From positions 1-48,934 of the forward strand of contig JAAFJU010000022.1 in the NCBI GenBank assembly GCA_013298165.1: 48,934 nt of DNA, given 5' to 3'. Of this stretch, positions 9,055-18,296 are shown one piece after another (the first letter of the stretch is position 1; every line of letters begins with the position of its first letter). A program made the position numbers and the translations under genes. The stretch is from Synechococcales cyanobacterium bin31.maxbin.ball.101. Lineage in GTDB: Bacteria > Cyanobacteriota > Cyanobacteriia > Leptolyngbyales > Leptolyngbyaceae. The notes beneath the pieces are model-generated. The model was given only the letters and a program-made list of their open reading frames with translations. It was not told where the DNA came from and ran no database searches.

Positions 9055-12000
9055 ATGACACTCTTGGATAAATTTGTTAAGAGTTACGACAATACTCGCT
9101 ATGAGTATACGGTCTTGGTTCGTCACCAAGGTGTATTAATGAGTTTTGCAATGGCGAGCGATCGCAGAATTTACTACACCGTTTTAGATCTACAAAATTC
9201 CGAGAGTGCTAAAAAAGATGCGAACCAATCCAGCAAGAAGAAAAGTACATTAGATGTGGAGTCCTGGCCTGAAACGCCGAGTCGCTTGCCATTTCCGCGA
9301 GAAATTACTCAAGTGGGATATGCAGCAACAAATCAGGTGGTGATCTCCCGTCCTGAAACAGCACCCGATGGAGAAACCGCAAAAGATGATGAGTTCACAG
9401 GCGATGCGGTAAAGGATAACCAAAAGTTTGCGCAGACCACCGCCCGCTTCACGGCAAAAGCGCCCTTTCAAGTGGTTTCAGATGGCGATAATCTGTATCT
9501 TTTCCGGCAGGCGATCGCATCTGATGATCCAAATAATTTCAAGGTTAAAGTCACTGCTAACGCTCAAACCCGAGACGTTTCTATTGTCGATCGCACGCTG
9601 CTATGCGATCGCTATGTTCTCGTCGGCAAAGCGCTGCGACTTAAGCAAGAAGTGCGCTATCAACGCAGCCGCAGCCGTACGAACCCTCAGAGCGACAAAG
9701 ATAGTCTGAGTAATGTCGATCTTGATGGCAATAAATTCTATGAACCCACTCAAGAATTAGGCTTTGTCAAGGCGCTGACGGGTGGTTGGTTTACCGTTCT
9801 ACTCCTGCCAACACAGGTCGCTGATCAAAAGCAATGGCAATTGTTCGCCTACAACGACAACGATAAAACCATTGATTTCTTTAATCTAGAACAATCGGCA
9901 ACTGGCTGGTTCAATCTAGCGCAAAAGCCGTCTCTCCCCGCCTATAATCCGCCCTCTGAGTATGCACTCAAGTTTGATGGTACAGGTTACGTCGCTCTTG
10001 GAGATCCGTCTCAATGGACGTTGGATTTTACCCAAGGGCTGACGATCGAAGCCTGGGTTTTGTGCGATCGTATCGGCAACTGGACGCGCGTGATCGAACT
10101 CAGCAATGGCGCATCCAGCGACAATATTTTCTTGGTTAACGTGGAAGGTAGCACAACCCTGCGGTTTGGGATATATCTGGGTTCTCCTGCCTCTAGACAG
10201 TATGTAGAGGTTCGCAACGTCTTCGAGACGGGCAAATGGATGCATGTGGCGGCGATCGTGGATGCGCAGGGCAACGTCAGTATCTACAAAAATGGCGAAC
10301 GGCAGCCCATGTCAGCGTTCCTAGCCAAAGATACAGAAACGCCCCAGGCTGATCCAACCCAGGCAACATTTGTGCTGCCCCCCACGATCGTGCGATCGCA
10401 AAATTATCTCGGTAAAAGTGTCTGGCCGAACAATGATCTGTTCGCAGGCAGCCTAGATGAAGTGCGGCTCTGGGCAACTGGACGGACAGAGCAAGACATT
10501 AAAACCAATCGTTTAGCGCGGCTGCAAGGCAATGAAGCCGGATTGATCGGCTACTGGCGCTGTAACGAAGGCACGGGCACTCAGGTTTACGATACGACCA
10601 ATAGCAATGTTCACGGTCAGTTGGTGGGCGGCATGAGCTGGATCCCTGCAACGTTGACACGATCGAACATCCCACAGTCCAAACCCATTACCCCTGATCA
10701 ACTCGGCGTGCAGCCGGACGTAAAACTGAGTTTGCGCGATCGCACGATCGTGGCTGGCTTGTCCGCTGTTCTCTACTATCAACAAGAAAGCGCAACCACT
10801 GGCTACGACCAACAAGCAAAACCTCTAAAACAGAGTGCTCGCGTCATGCTAGCCACCGCAACCCGGCAAGGCACTAACTCAAACAACTCAAACAACAGCT
10901 ATGTCACCCTCCTCGATTTTGGCGTATCACGTCAGGGCAAATTAGCCAAAATTCCACCGCAATTGACGATCGACTCGCTAACGCCGGAGACAACGCCCAG
11001 CACAACACAGGCAGCGCTGGAGAGCAGTTATCAAGCAACTGCTAGCCTGATGCCGTTGATTACAGTTGATTCCGATGGATTGACGATCGCGGGAGGCATC
11101 GCTGACTTTGCTTGGACAAAGAGCACGCCCCAACTGTTTGACAGCGCGACTGGACAACTGACACTCTACTTTCAGGGAGCCGACGATCAGTTTTTTGCCG
11201 CCTACTATCAAACCCTGACCGCTCGCGCGACGTTCTATCTCACAGCAGCAGGGGCCAATCCTCCGATCGTCGTGGCCTGCATGGCGAGATCTGCGGATGC
11301 CGCAATGGATCAAATTCGCCTTAGCCTGACCCAGGTACAGGGCGATCGCTGCACCTTGCAAATTACGGGACCGAACGGCATCACCGAAACCTGGAACAAT
11401 CTCCCCCGTGACCCGCGTGCGTTTGCGACGACCTTGACGGGTCAAACCAACGAGCCAGTTTATCTAGGCAAGCTCAAAGACCCGATCGTGCCTCGCAGTA
11501 CAATGACCACGCTAGCACTAGACGAATGCCGGGTAGAATCGCTCACCCCCTATGGCGTCTTGCAGATCGACGATTTGCAGTTGGGCGTTGGCACAGCCAG
11601 TCAAATTGGTGTGACGATCGCACCCATCAATCCCGCACGGTTTCAACGCAAGTTCGATCGGGGCACGCCCGTTTACTGGGTGAATGGCAACGACTTAGAA
11701 CTAGTTGGCAGTCTGGCAACGGAGGTGCCTGTCGATCAATCCATGACGGAACTCCAGATCGCCTCTAGTAAATCGGCGCGATCGCTGCCTGCCAATGCAA
11801 TGCTCAAATTCTCTCCTAATGGTGCGGAAAGCGTGACGCTGAAAGAAGAACTGGAACTGGGCGTAAGCCAGATTGCGATCGACGCGATACTATTCCCGAA
11901 ATTCATTGCGGCGGGTAGCCTGGTCTATTACTTGCCGTACAACTACACCAAGCAGGCGCAAACCAATGTGGCAGACGTAGACTTGAGCCGTGGCTCACGG

Positions 12001-15000
12001 TTACTCGTGGCACGGGATACAGCCACCAGCGAGTCTAGCTTGATGTCGGGCACTCTAATCAATCCGGGGATGCTCACGACACCCGAACAAGACCGCGATC
12101 GCCGTTGGGTCACAGCGGTACAAGATGCCAGTGCTCAGCGCACCCCCAACAATCGCTGGATTCCGGCTAATACAGGCGGCGCGATTGCGCTGAATGGCAG
12201 CGAGTCCCTTACTCTCAAAGAAATCAAGCAGCTCAAGCAGCTCTCTCTCCCCTCCAGCTTCACGATCGAAACCTGGCTGAAACCCAATACCGCGATCGAG
12301 TCTCAAATTCTAACCTTTGTGGCAGATGCCGCCAACACCCGCGATCAAGATCCTTGTAGCTATGTCATGGGCACTCTGCCAGAAGCGACAGGCAAAGCTT
12401 ACGAGTTGCAGCCCAGTTCCGACCTCAGAAATCGGTTCTATATGAAAGTCGCCCACCAAATCGACTTCACCCAGGGATTTACGATCGAAGCTTGGGTTAA
12501 CTTCAAAGCATTTGGTGGCATCCTCCAGATAGAAGGCAAGTACACCCGCTTAATCGGTAAAGACAACAGAGGCCAAGATTTCTTTGATGTAGCTCCCTGC
12601 AAACTTTGTTTTGGGATCGAATCATCGGGACGGCTGGGGGTTTTAGGAGAGGGGCAATACGTGGGAAGTGAGATTAAAGCATTTGCCACTAGTGCAGCCG
12701 TGAAATTGAACACCTGGACACATTTAGTGGTGTCGATTAGCCCCCAGGGACAGATCCAACTGTATCGAGATGGTGAAGCATTAGCGTCTGAAACCTACCC
12801 AATTCAATCCAGTCTACCTAATCTATCCTCAGTGCAATGGGAGCGAGGACAACTGGGCTACACCGACTATCAAGGCGGCATGTTGGGCGGAGTGGATGAC
12901 ATTCGCATCTGGCAGCGGGGACGATCGCAGCAGGAAATTCAAGCTAACCTCGATCGCCGTTTATTAGGCAGTGAAGCAAGGTTGCTTCACTACTGGTACG
13001 CGACCAGTGCCGATATCGACCGCAAGCTATTGCCCGATCGCGTGGTGGGATCGCTCTACGCTGAGGGAGGCTATGCCAATCAGCAATTTGGCGTGATGGA
13101 CTCGCGTTTTGCCAAAAAATACTTCCTCTCCTTTGGGGTAAATGGGCGATCGCTCAAGTCCGTCCAGAGCTTCCTGCCCAGCGAATGGACACATTTTGCA
13201 GCCACGTTTGAACAAGCCTATGGGGTTCAGTTTAACGGCAGCAACACCTTTCTCAATGCGGGCAACGATACGTCGCTAGACCTTCAGCAAGATCTAACGA
13301 TCGAGGTGTTTGTCTACCTCACCGATCTCAAGCAGGGCTGTGGCTTGCTCTCCAAGGGCAGCTTCAGCCAGCGCAACACCGAAGAAAAAACCTACGATCC
13401 TTCCTACGCGCTGTGGATTACTCCAGACGGACAACTCGCCTTTGGCTTCAAAGAGGCCGATAGCGGACAGTCCTATTCCTTCACCTCCGAGGTGAGTAGC
13501 AGAGTCGAAGTCGGTAAGTTCTATCGGATTGGGCTGACGCGCTACTGTGCCTCCAAAGTGATCGAAATCAAAAAAGACGATGGGATGCTGGCCGATGTCA
13601 AAGTAGAGCAGTACACCGAAATCACGTTCTACCTCAATGGCAAAGCTTGCGGCAGCAGCAAGATCAAAGACAAACAGGTGCGCGCAGGGCGAAACAATCA
13701 GCCACTGACGATCGGGAAAGCGGACATCGACAGTGGCTCTGTGCTGTCTTGCAATGGCATCATTTCCCAAGTGCGCCTGTGGAACACGGTTCGCAGCGCC
13801 ACCGATATCACCCAACCCGTCAATAGCGGCGGGCTAGCGGCCTGGTGGAAATTCGCAGATGGCATAGGCGCAAAACAAGTCACCGATGCCCAAGGAACCA
13901 GCCATGCCAAACTCAGCCAGGGCTGCGAATGGGTCAAAACCAAAGATGATGCGGCTTCTCCCATCCGGCTCTATGCCAATGGCGAATTGCTCGCGGTTGA
14001 ATCTGCCACGATCGCACTGCCCCAAACCAACCAATTCACCCTGGGATCGAAATTTAACGGCACGATCGAGGAAACCCGGCTCTGGAAAACGGTGCGGACA
14101 CAAGAGCAAATTTTAGACAATGTGTTTCGCCAGTTGATGGGTGAACAGGATGATCTGTTAGCCTACTATCCCTACAGCTTAGAAGCCGGGGATATTCTCG
14201 ACGACTCCGGCAATGGGCTGGGACTTGCGATCGTCTCCCCCACGCCCAACACAGTACGCCAGCCCTCGGATGCCCCAATCAGCCTAGACGCACCGCAGGT
14301 TCGCAATGCTTTGGGTGGCACACGCACAATGTTCAACCAATCAATCCACAGTTCTCCCACAGTGCATGAATATGCCGACGTGCAATATACCAGCAGTGGG
14401 GAAATGGTCGGCATCTTCAAACGCTGCTACAGTTACATCAAAAACAATCAATGGCAATTAATCACTGGCTTCAAAGTCGGCGACCTCAGTACCGAATGGA
14501 TTGGGCAAATCCAATTTGCACCTCAAATCATTGGCTTCATTGAAGGCGCACCGCCAGTCCCAAGCGAAAACCTCACTCGCCAAGACAGTTACAACGAAGC
14601 TAGCAGCATCGAACTCCAAGCCGCTCAGAACACGATCTATACCTACGATTCCAGCTTTGCAGGTTCCTTCTTGCTCAACTCAGAACTCAAAGTACAGAGC
14701 GGGTTAGACGTTGAAGTGGGGTTTGGCAAAGGCGCAGCAGCAGCAGCATTCATTGAAGTCGAAAATAAATTAGCTAAAGTCAAGGCGGTATCGGGGATGA
14801 AAGTCACTAGCGAAACCGATATCGGGGGATCCCAAGCGTATACCCGCAGCAAGGCAAAGCGAATCTCTCAACTGAGTAAAATGAGCTTACAGGGAACTCG
14901 CGAAAATGAGGGATCGCTCTCTTCGGAGGCACTGGGTAGACGATTTATACCCAGAAATGTGGGGTTTGCGCTAGTTCAGTCTGAAACAGGCGATGTGTTT

Positions 15001-16131
15001 GCTTTGCGGTTAAAACATAAAGATCCAGCCAAGCGCGTGCTGATCTCCTATCAAGTCATGCCTAATCCTGATATTCCCAAGGATTGGAACATTATCAATT
15101 TCCCGATTAACCCCCGCTACACGAAGCAGGGCACGCTGGATGGCAAAGTTGGACTGAGTTCAGATATTGCTTATCCGAATGCTGCGGGTTACAGTAGCGA
15201 TCGCAGTTACTTCAAACCCCAAGAAGCCTACGCCATCAAGCGAGAAATTGATAAACAAGATCAGCGTTTACGCGCCCTGTATGGCGTTAGCAGAACGCTC
15301 AACATGGATTGGATCAATTTTGGCAAGAGTAATCTCGTCAATACTTATGTTTGGACAGCAGATGGAGGCTTATTCACAGAATCCACTGACACCTTAGAAG
15401 TGTACCGAGAAAATTTTGCCACCTCTACCTCCTTTAAACTGATGAGTGGGTCAACTATGACTGTAGATGCCACGCTTGTAATGGCAAATGCTTCGCTAGA
15501 TTTCAGTCTGATGGCAGGGTTTCAAATTAAATATACAGAGTCCAAAACTCGCGAGTCTCAGAGTTCTTTCAACTTGAGTGTGGAGCTTAATCCAGAGCGC
15601 GATATTTACCTGCGTGATTCTGCCAATGCCGATCGCATCATGCTCGATCGCAATGGCGACCCCAAAAAACAACCCGGCAAGGTGGATGCCTATCGGTTTA
15701 TGACGTTCTATCTTGAACCGAGTCAGCAAAATTTTGAGCGATTCTATACGTCTGTGGTTGACCCGATTTGGTTAGCTCAGAGTAAAGACCCCAGTGCCGC
15801 CGCGCTGCGTCAAGCGCGCAACACGGCCCAAAAGCCCCCCTGCTGGCGCATCTTCCACCGAGTCACCTACGTCAGCCGCGTCCTCCCCGAAATTCCCAGC
15901 GCGGCTGAACCCCTCTCGGACCTCGAACAAACGCTGACGACGTTACCGGACCTCAACAGCAATTACGAACTGATTCAAAAACTAGATCCGTTCGTGCGCG
16001 ATCGTAAAGATAGTCTAGGAGAACTGGAAGCCGCGATCGACGCTGTTTTGAGCAATTACTTACCCGAACTGCTGATTCACAAAGCTGAAATTGTTCGCTT
16101 CATGAGGGACTACTATGGTCTAAACAGCTAA
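9055..16131 (+). CDS. Giant multi-LamG (concanavalin A-like) protein
   Basis: A 2358-residue protein, the largest in the window, with no signal peptide and no membrane segment. Laminin-G/jelly-roll repeats are recognised by TIEAWV-like strands near residues 328, 1068, 1141 and 1413, and by closing RLW-x-x-x-R strands near 467 (DEVRLWATGR), 1280 (DDIRIWQRGR), 1571 (SQVRLWNTVR) and 1671 (EETRLWKTVR). Such domains bind carbohydrate or protein. Residues 1-300 and 560-1000 look beta-rich but unassigned. From about 1750 to 2358 a different region follows, with a Gly/Ala-rich stretch near 1900 (GKGAAAAAFIEVE) and alternating polar/hydrophobic strands, ending in a helical tail. Export route and function are unknown. 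HIP1 sites are frequent in it, so it is not a very recent foreign arrival. Confidence 0.75.
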   Translation: MTLLDKFVKSYDNTRYEYTVLVRHQGVLMSFAMASDRRIYYTVLDLQNSESAKKDANQSSKKKSTLDVESWPETPSRLPFPREITQVGYAATNQVVISRPETAPDGETAKDDEFTGDAVKDNQKFAQTTARFTAKAPFQVVSDGDNLYLFRQAIASDDPNNFKVKVTANAQTRDVSIVDRTLLCDRYVLVGKALRLKQEVRYQRSRSRTNPQSDKDSLSNVDLDGNKFYEPTQELGFVKALTGGWFTVLLLPTQVADQKQWQLFAYNDNDKTIDFFNLEQSATGWFNLAQKPSLPAYNPPSEYALKFDGTGYVALGDPSQWTLDFTQGLTIEAWVLCDRIGNWTRVIELSNGASSDNIFLVNVEGSTTLRFGIYLGSPASRQYVEVRNVFETGKWMHVAAIVDAQGNVSIYKNGERQPMSAFLAKDTETPQADPTQATFVLPPTIVRSQNYLGKSVWPNNDLFAGSLDEVRLWATGRTEQDIKTNRLARLQGNEAGLIGYWRCNEGTGTQVYDTTNSNVHGQLVGGMSWIPATLTRSNIPQSKPITPDQLGVQPDVKLSLRDRTIVAGLSAVLYYQQESATTGYDQQAKPLKQSARVMLATATRQGTNSNNSNNSYVTLLDFGVSRQGKLAKIPPQLTIDSLTPETTPSTTQAALESSYQATASLMPLITVDSDGLTIAGGIADFAWTKSTPQLFDSATGQLTLYFQGADDQFFAAYYQTLTARATFYLTAAGANPPIVVACMARSADAAMDQIRLSLTQVQGDRCTLQITGPNGITETWNNLPRDPRAFATTLTGQTNEPVYLGKLKDPIVPRSTMTTLALDECRVESLTPYGVLQIDDLQLGVGTASQIGVTIAPINPARFQRKFDRGTPVYWVNGNDLELVGSLATEVPVDQSMTELQIASSKSARSLPANAMLKFSPNGAESVTLKEELELGVSQIAIDAILFPKFIAAGSLVYYLPYNYTKQAQTNVADVDLSRGSRLLVARDTATSESSLMSGTLINPGMLTTPEQDRDRRWVTAVQDASAQRTPNNRWIPANTGGAIALNGSESLTLKEIKQLKQLSLPSSFTIETWLKPNTAIESQILTFVADAANTRDQDPCSYVMGTLPEATGKAYELQPSSDLRNRFYMKVAHQIDFTQGFTIEAWVNFKAFGGILQIEGKYTRLIGKDNRGQDFFDVAPCKLCFGIESSGRLGVLGEGQYVGSEIKAFATSAAVKLNTWTHLVVSISPQGQIQLYRDGEALASETYPIQSSLPNLSSVQWERGQLGYTDYQGGMLGGVDDIRIWQRGRSQQEIQANLDRRLLGSEARLLHYWYATSADIDRKLLPDRVVGSLYAEGGYANQQFGVMDSRFAKKYFLSFGVNGRSLKSVQSFLPSEWTHFAATFEQAYGVQFNGSNTFLNAGNDTSLDLQQDLTIEVFVYLTDLKQGCGLLSKGSFSQRNTEEKTYDPSYALWITPDGQLAFGFKEADSGQSYSFTSEVSSRVEVGKFYRIGLTRYCASKVIEIKKDDGMLADVKVEQYTEITFYLNGKACGSSKIKDKQVRAGRNNQPLTIGKADIDSGSVLSCNGIISQVRLWNTVRSATDITQPVNSGGLAAWWKFADGIGAKQVTDAQGTSHAKLSQGCEWVKTKDDAASPIRLYANGELLAVESATIALPQTNQFTLGSKFNGTIEETRLWKTVRTQEQILDNVFRQLMGEQDDLLAYYPYSLEAGDILDDSGNGLGLAIVSPTPNTVRQPSDAPISLDAPQVRNALGGTRTMFNQSIHSSPTVHEYADVQYTSSGEMVGIFKRCYSYIKNNQWQLITGFKVGDLSTEWIGQIQFAPQIIGFIEGAPPVPSENLTRQDSYNEASSIELQAAQNTIYTYDSSFAGSFLLNSELKVQSGLDVEVGFGKGAAAAAFIEVENKLAKVKAVSGMKVTSETDIGGSQAYTRSKAKRISQLSKMSLQGTRENEGSLSSEALGRRFIPRNVGFALVQSETGDVFALRLKHKDPAKRVLISYQVMPNPDIPKDWNIINFPINPRYTKQGTLDGKVGLSSDIAYPNAAGYSSDRSYFKPQEAYAIKREIDKQDQRLRALYGVSRTLNMDWINFGKSNLVNTYVWTADGGLFTESTDTLEVYRENFATSTSFKLMSGSTMTVDATLVMANASLDFSLMAGFQIKYTESKTRESQSSFNLSVELNPERDIYLRDSANADRIMLDRNGDPKKQPGKVDAYRFMTFYLEPSQQNFERFYTSVVDPIWLAQSKDPSAAALRQARNTAQKPPCWRIFHRVTYVSRVLPEIPSAAEPLSDLEQTLTTLPDLNSNYELIQKLDPFVRDRKDSLGELEAAIDAVLSNYLPELLIHKAEIVRFMRDYYGLNS

Positions 16132-16143
16132 GGAACACAAATT

Positions 16144-16171
16144 TTCAGTTCGAGATACGCTTAGAACTGAA
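16144..16171. terminator. Hairpin between convergent LamG and parB genes
   Basis: TTCAGTTC pairs perfectly with GAACTGAA over eight pairs, with a 12-base loop, in the 49-base gap between two convergent genes. There is no good T tract on either strand, so terminator function is only plausible from position. Confidence 0.4.
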
Positions 16172-16180
16172 GAAATTCTG

Positions 16181-17203
16181 CTAGTCAGTGAGTCGGTCTA
16201 TTTCTTTCATCTTTCGTTTTAGAAGTGCTTCTAATTGTGCGACTTCATCTCGAAGTTGTTTCCGTTGTTCGGTAGACAATGATCGTATGGCCTTCTCACT
16301 GACGTTTTCAAATTGGGTGCGTAGTTTACTAATTCGATCGACGACATTTTTACTGCTCGGTGGACGAATTTTAGCTTTTAATGCTGAGAGCGAGAGGTTC
16401 TGTTCTATGGTTTCCTTCAGTAATGCCTGTCTCAATTCATCGGCTTCGACTCGGCCAAGTTCAATTGCTTTGGTGTACTGCACCTTACCTGAATTGTAGG
16501 CATCAAGAATATCGGGAGGAAGATCAAGTAAGGGGAGTCGAGAAGAAACAAACGTTGTGATACTAAGGTCTGGTGCAACTTCCTCAAAAATCTGCTCAAT
16601 TTGTATCTGTACTTTGGAATCGATCGAAGACTTTCCTTCCAAGGCATTCTTCAATCGGTAGAGTGACTTGATAACAGTCGATCGGTCAGTCTCTAGAGCG
16701 AGAGTCAATAGATAAAGCAGTTCTTCAGTATCATCTAGAGCGTTTAGATTGCGCCTGCGGACATTCTCAATCCGAGAAAGTTTCACTGCTGTCAGGTCAT
16801 CAGTGGCGATAATATCTGCTGTAATTTCTGTCAATCCAGCGGCGATCGCAGCATCTAACCGTGTTTCCCCTGCAATCAGACGAACGCTATTGTCTGGCAA
16901 TTTCTGAAGCCAAATCGAGCCACGAAAGCCATAGGTTTGGATACTATGGACCAATTCTTCAAAGACTTTAGGATCTCGCTCTCGTCGTGAAACATAGGGA
17001 CGACGTTGGATGTCTGAAATTGGGATGTTAGCTTGAGAGATGACACTGGGTGACACGGCGGCTTGAAGTCGATCGCGTTCAGCCAGTAGTGCCTGTTCAA
17101 GCTGAGTGATTTTCTCTTGAGCAAGTGTCAGATCTTCCTGTGTCTGTTTTGCTTTACTACTGGTGGAAAAAAGTGCAGAAACACTGGGACGAGAGGCTGC
17201 CAT
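16181..17203 (-). CDS. parB: ParB-family partition protein
   Basis: A 340-residue ParB/RepB/Spo0J-type protein. A coiled coil occupies about residues 20-48. The N-terminal ParB domain runs from PISDIQRRPYV near 63, through the nucleotide-binding GETRLDAA near 110, to RIENVRRRN near 142. Central HTH-like helices follow, then a C-terminal segment rich in Lys and Glu. Plasmid-type ParB binds parS-like sites and activates ParA. It lies 86 bases downstream of parA on the same strand, with a perfect palindrome 33 bases before its start that matches one before parA. The presence of both genes and two sites suggests a working partition or DNA-positioning module. Confidence 0.85.
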   Translation of the reverse strand: MAASRPSVSALFSTSSKAKQTQEDLTLAQEKITQLEQALLAERDRLQAAVSPSVISQANIPISDIQRRPYVSRRERDPKVFEELVHSIQTYGFRGSIWLQKLPDNSVRLIAGETRLDAAIAAGLTEITADIIATDDLTAVKLSRIENVRRRNLNALDDTEELLYLLTLALETDRSTVIKSLYRLKNALEGKSSIDSKVQIQIEQIFEEVAPDLSITTFVSSRLPLLDLPPDILDAYNSGKVQYTKAIELGRVEADELRQALLKETIEQNLSLSALKAKIRPPSSKNVVDRISKLRTQFENVSEKAIRSLSTEQRKQLRDEVAQLEALLKRKMKEIDRLTD

Positions 17204-17235
17204 AGGGATTAGAGTGAGTAAAGGTCTGGAGAGAT

Positions 17236-17257
17236 TTTAGAAGATCGATCTTCTAAA
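17236..17257. repeat. Palindrome copy 1, upstream of parB
   Basis: A 22-bp perfect palindrome with core TTAGAAGATCGATCTTCTAA at 17237-17256. It lies in the parA-parB gap, 33 bases before the parB start. The same 20-bp core recurs upstream of parA. It is likely a ParB-binding centromere (parS-like) or an autoregulatory operator, and differs from the chromosomal parS (TGTTTCACGTGAAACA). Confidence 0.8.
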
Positions 17258-17289
17258 TCAAAATGTAGAGAAAATTTCAAGCTCAAGCA

Positions 17290-18162
17290 CTAGATTTTTC
17301 CTGCATCTGGAATCTGGATAGCATCACATAATGCCTGAACGATCGGGTCAAAATCTTTGCAAGCAGCATGTCCAGGACGATGAATAAAGAGTGGTGCACG
17401 TCCTCGATTGGAGGCATTTTCGAACTCGGAACTGTAACGAATTCCTGAAAAGCAATGAATGTTTTGCTCTTCTAGGACTGCACTGATTTCTGAGTAAAAT
17501 GCTTTTTGATCGGCATTATTAGCGACACGCATGGGGATACCACCCAGCAACTCTGGAATTGGATCAAGGTCCAGGGACTCCGCTTCAATCCGAATCCACT
17601 GAAGCAGCGAGTCAATCCCCGTCAACTTCACCGACATGGGAATCGGCATTAAAATATGTGTTGCGACGGCTAAAGCTGAATAACTTAAAACATCCAGTGA
17701 TGCAGGAGAATCCAATATGAGAATGTCATGGTCAAGAGGATATTTCTTAAAAGCACGCTTCAAAACAAATTCTCGTCCGGTTCGGCTAGGTAGATCTAGG
17801 CTCACCGAAAGCATGACATCGCCTCCAACGCATACCTCAAAGCTGCCATTGGGATGCCCCCATTCGGGAACTTGAAAAGGATACTGTCCGCCAAAATTTC
17901 GATCGAATAGTGCAGCGCTGGTTTGCTCGGGAGATTTATTGCTATCTAATCCACAAAACCGTGCAGCGGAACCGTTGGTATCTAAATCAATCATTGCAAC
18001 TTTTAGCCCGAGTTGAGCCATGCGATAGCCCAAGTGTAATCCTAGGGTTGTTTTACCGATTCCTCCAGCATTGGCGACAATCCATAAAATAATTTGTCGT
18101 TCAGGTTTGATGCCTTGAAGGGTCGGCATGGATAGCGTGGGTTGAAGAAAAGTACTGTTCAT
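17290..18162 (-). CDS. parA: ParA-family partition ATPase with altered Walker A motif
   Basis: A 290-residue ParA/MinD-type P-loop ATPase, which drives DNA segregation with ParB. Walker A reads VANAGGIGKTT, residues 29-39. The family's signature lysine, which normally precedes the two glycines (KGGxGKT), is Ala32 here, while Lys37 is present. Walker A' is IDLDTNGSA (58-66) and Walker B is DILILDSPASLD near 135. The C-terminal part carries PGHAACKDFDPI, typical of plasmid-type ParA. The start at 18162 is 6 bases past a perfect palindrome that would cover the ribosome-binding region. Family assignment is strong; the missing lysine makes normal dimer-dependent ATP hydrolysis uncertain. Confidence 0.85.
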   Translation of the reverse strand: MNSTFLQPTLSMPTLQGIKPERQIILWIVANAGGIGKTTLGLHLGYRMAQLGLKVAMIDLDTNGSAARFCGLDSNKSPEQTSAALFDRNFGGQYPFQVPEWGHPNGSFEVCVGGDVMLSVSLDLPSRTGREFVLKRAFKKYPLDHDILILDSPASLDVLSYSALAVATHILMPIPMSVKLTGIDSLLQWIRIEAESLDLDPIPELLGGIPMRVANNADQKAFYSEISAVLEEQNIHCFSGIRYSSEFENASNRGRAPLFIHRPGHAACKDFDPIVQALCDAIQIPDAGKI

Positions 18163-18168
18163 ATTGAG

Positions 18169-18188
18169 TTAGAAGATCGATCTTCTAA
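18169..18188. repeat. Palindrome copy 2, upstream of parA
   Basis: TTAGAAGATCGATCTTCTAA is a perfect 20-bp palindrome, identical to the core before parB. It ends 6 bases before the parA ATG, so a bound protein would block both ribosome access and transcription. It is likely an operator and/or centromere site. Confidence 0.8.
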
Positions 18189-18296
18189 TCACTGAAGAAT
18201 TGAGTTGATCTTACTGTATTCGCTGCCTATGATGACATTTAATCAGTGATTGGCATCTAGAGTTTTAATTTTTATGGATAGGATGTTCTGAGCATT

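Noticed and set aside
10978-11445. 155-codon minus-strand frame
   Set aside because: Shadow of the LamG gene; Cys- and Arg-rich composition of a chance frame.
13294-13815. 173-codon minus-strand frame
   Set aside because: Shadow of the LamG gene, with no ribosome site and no family.
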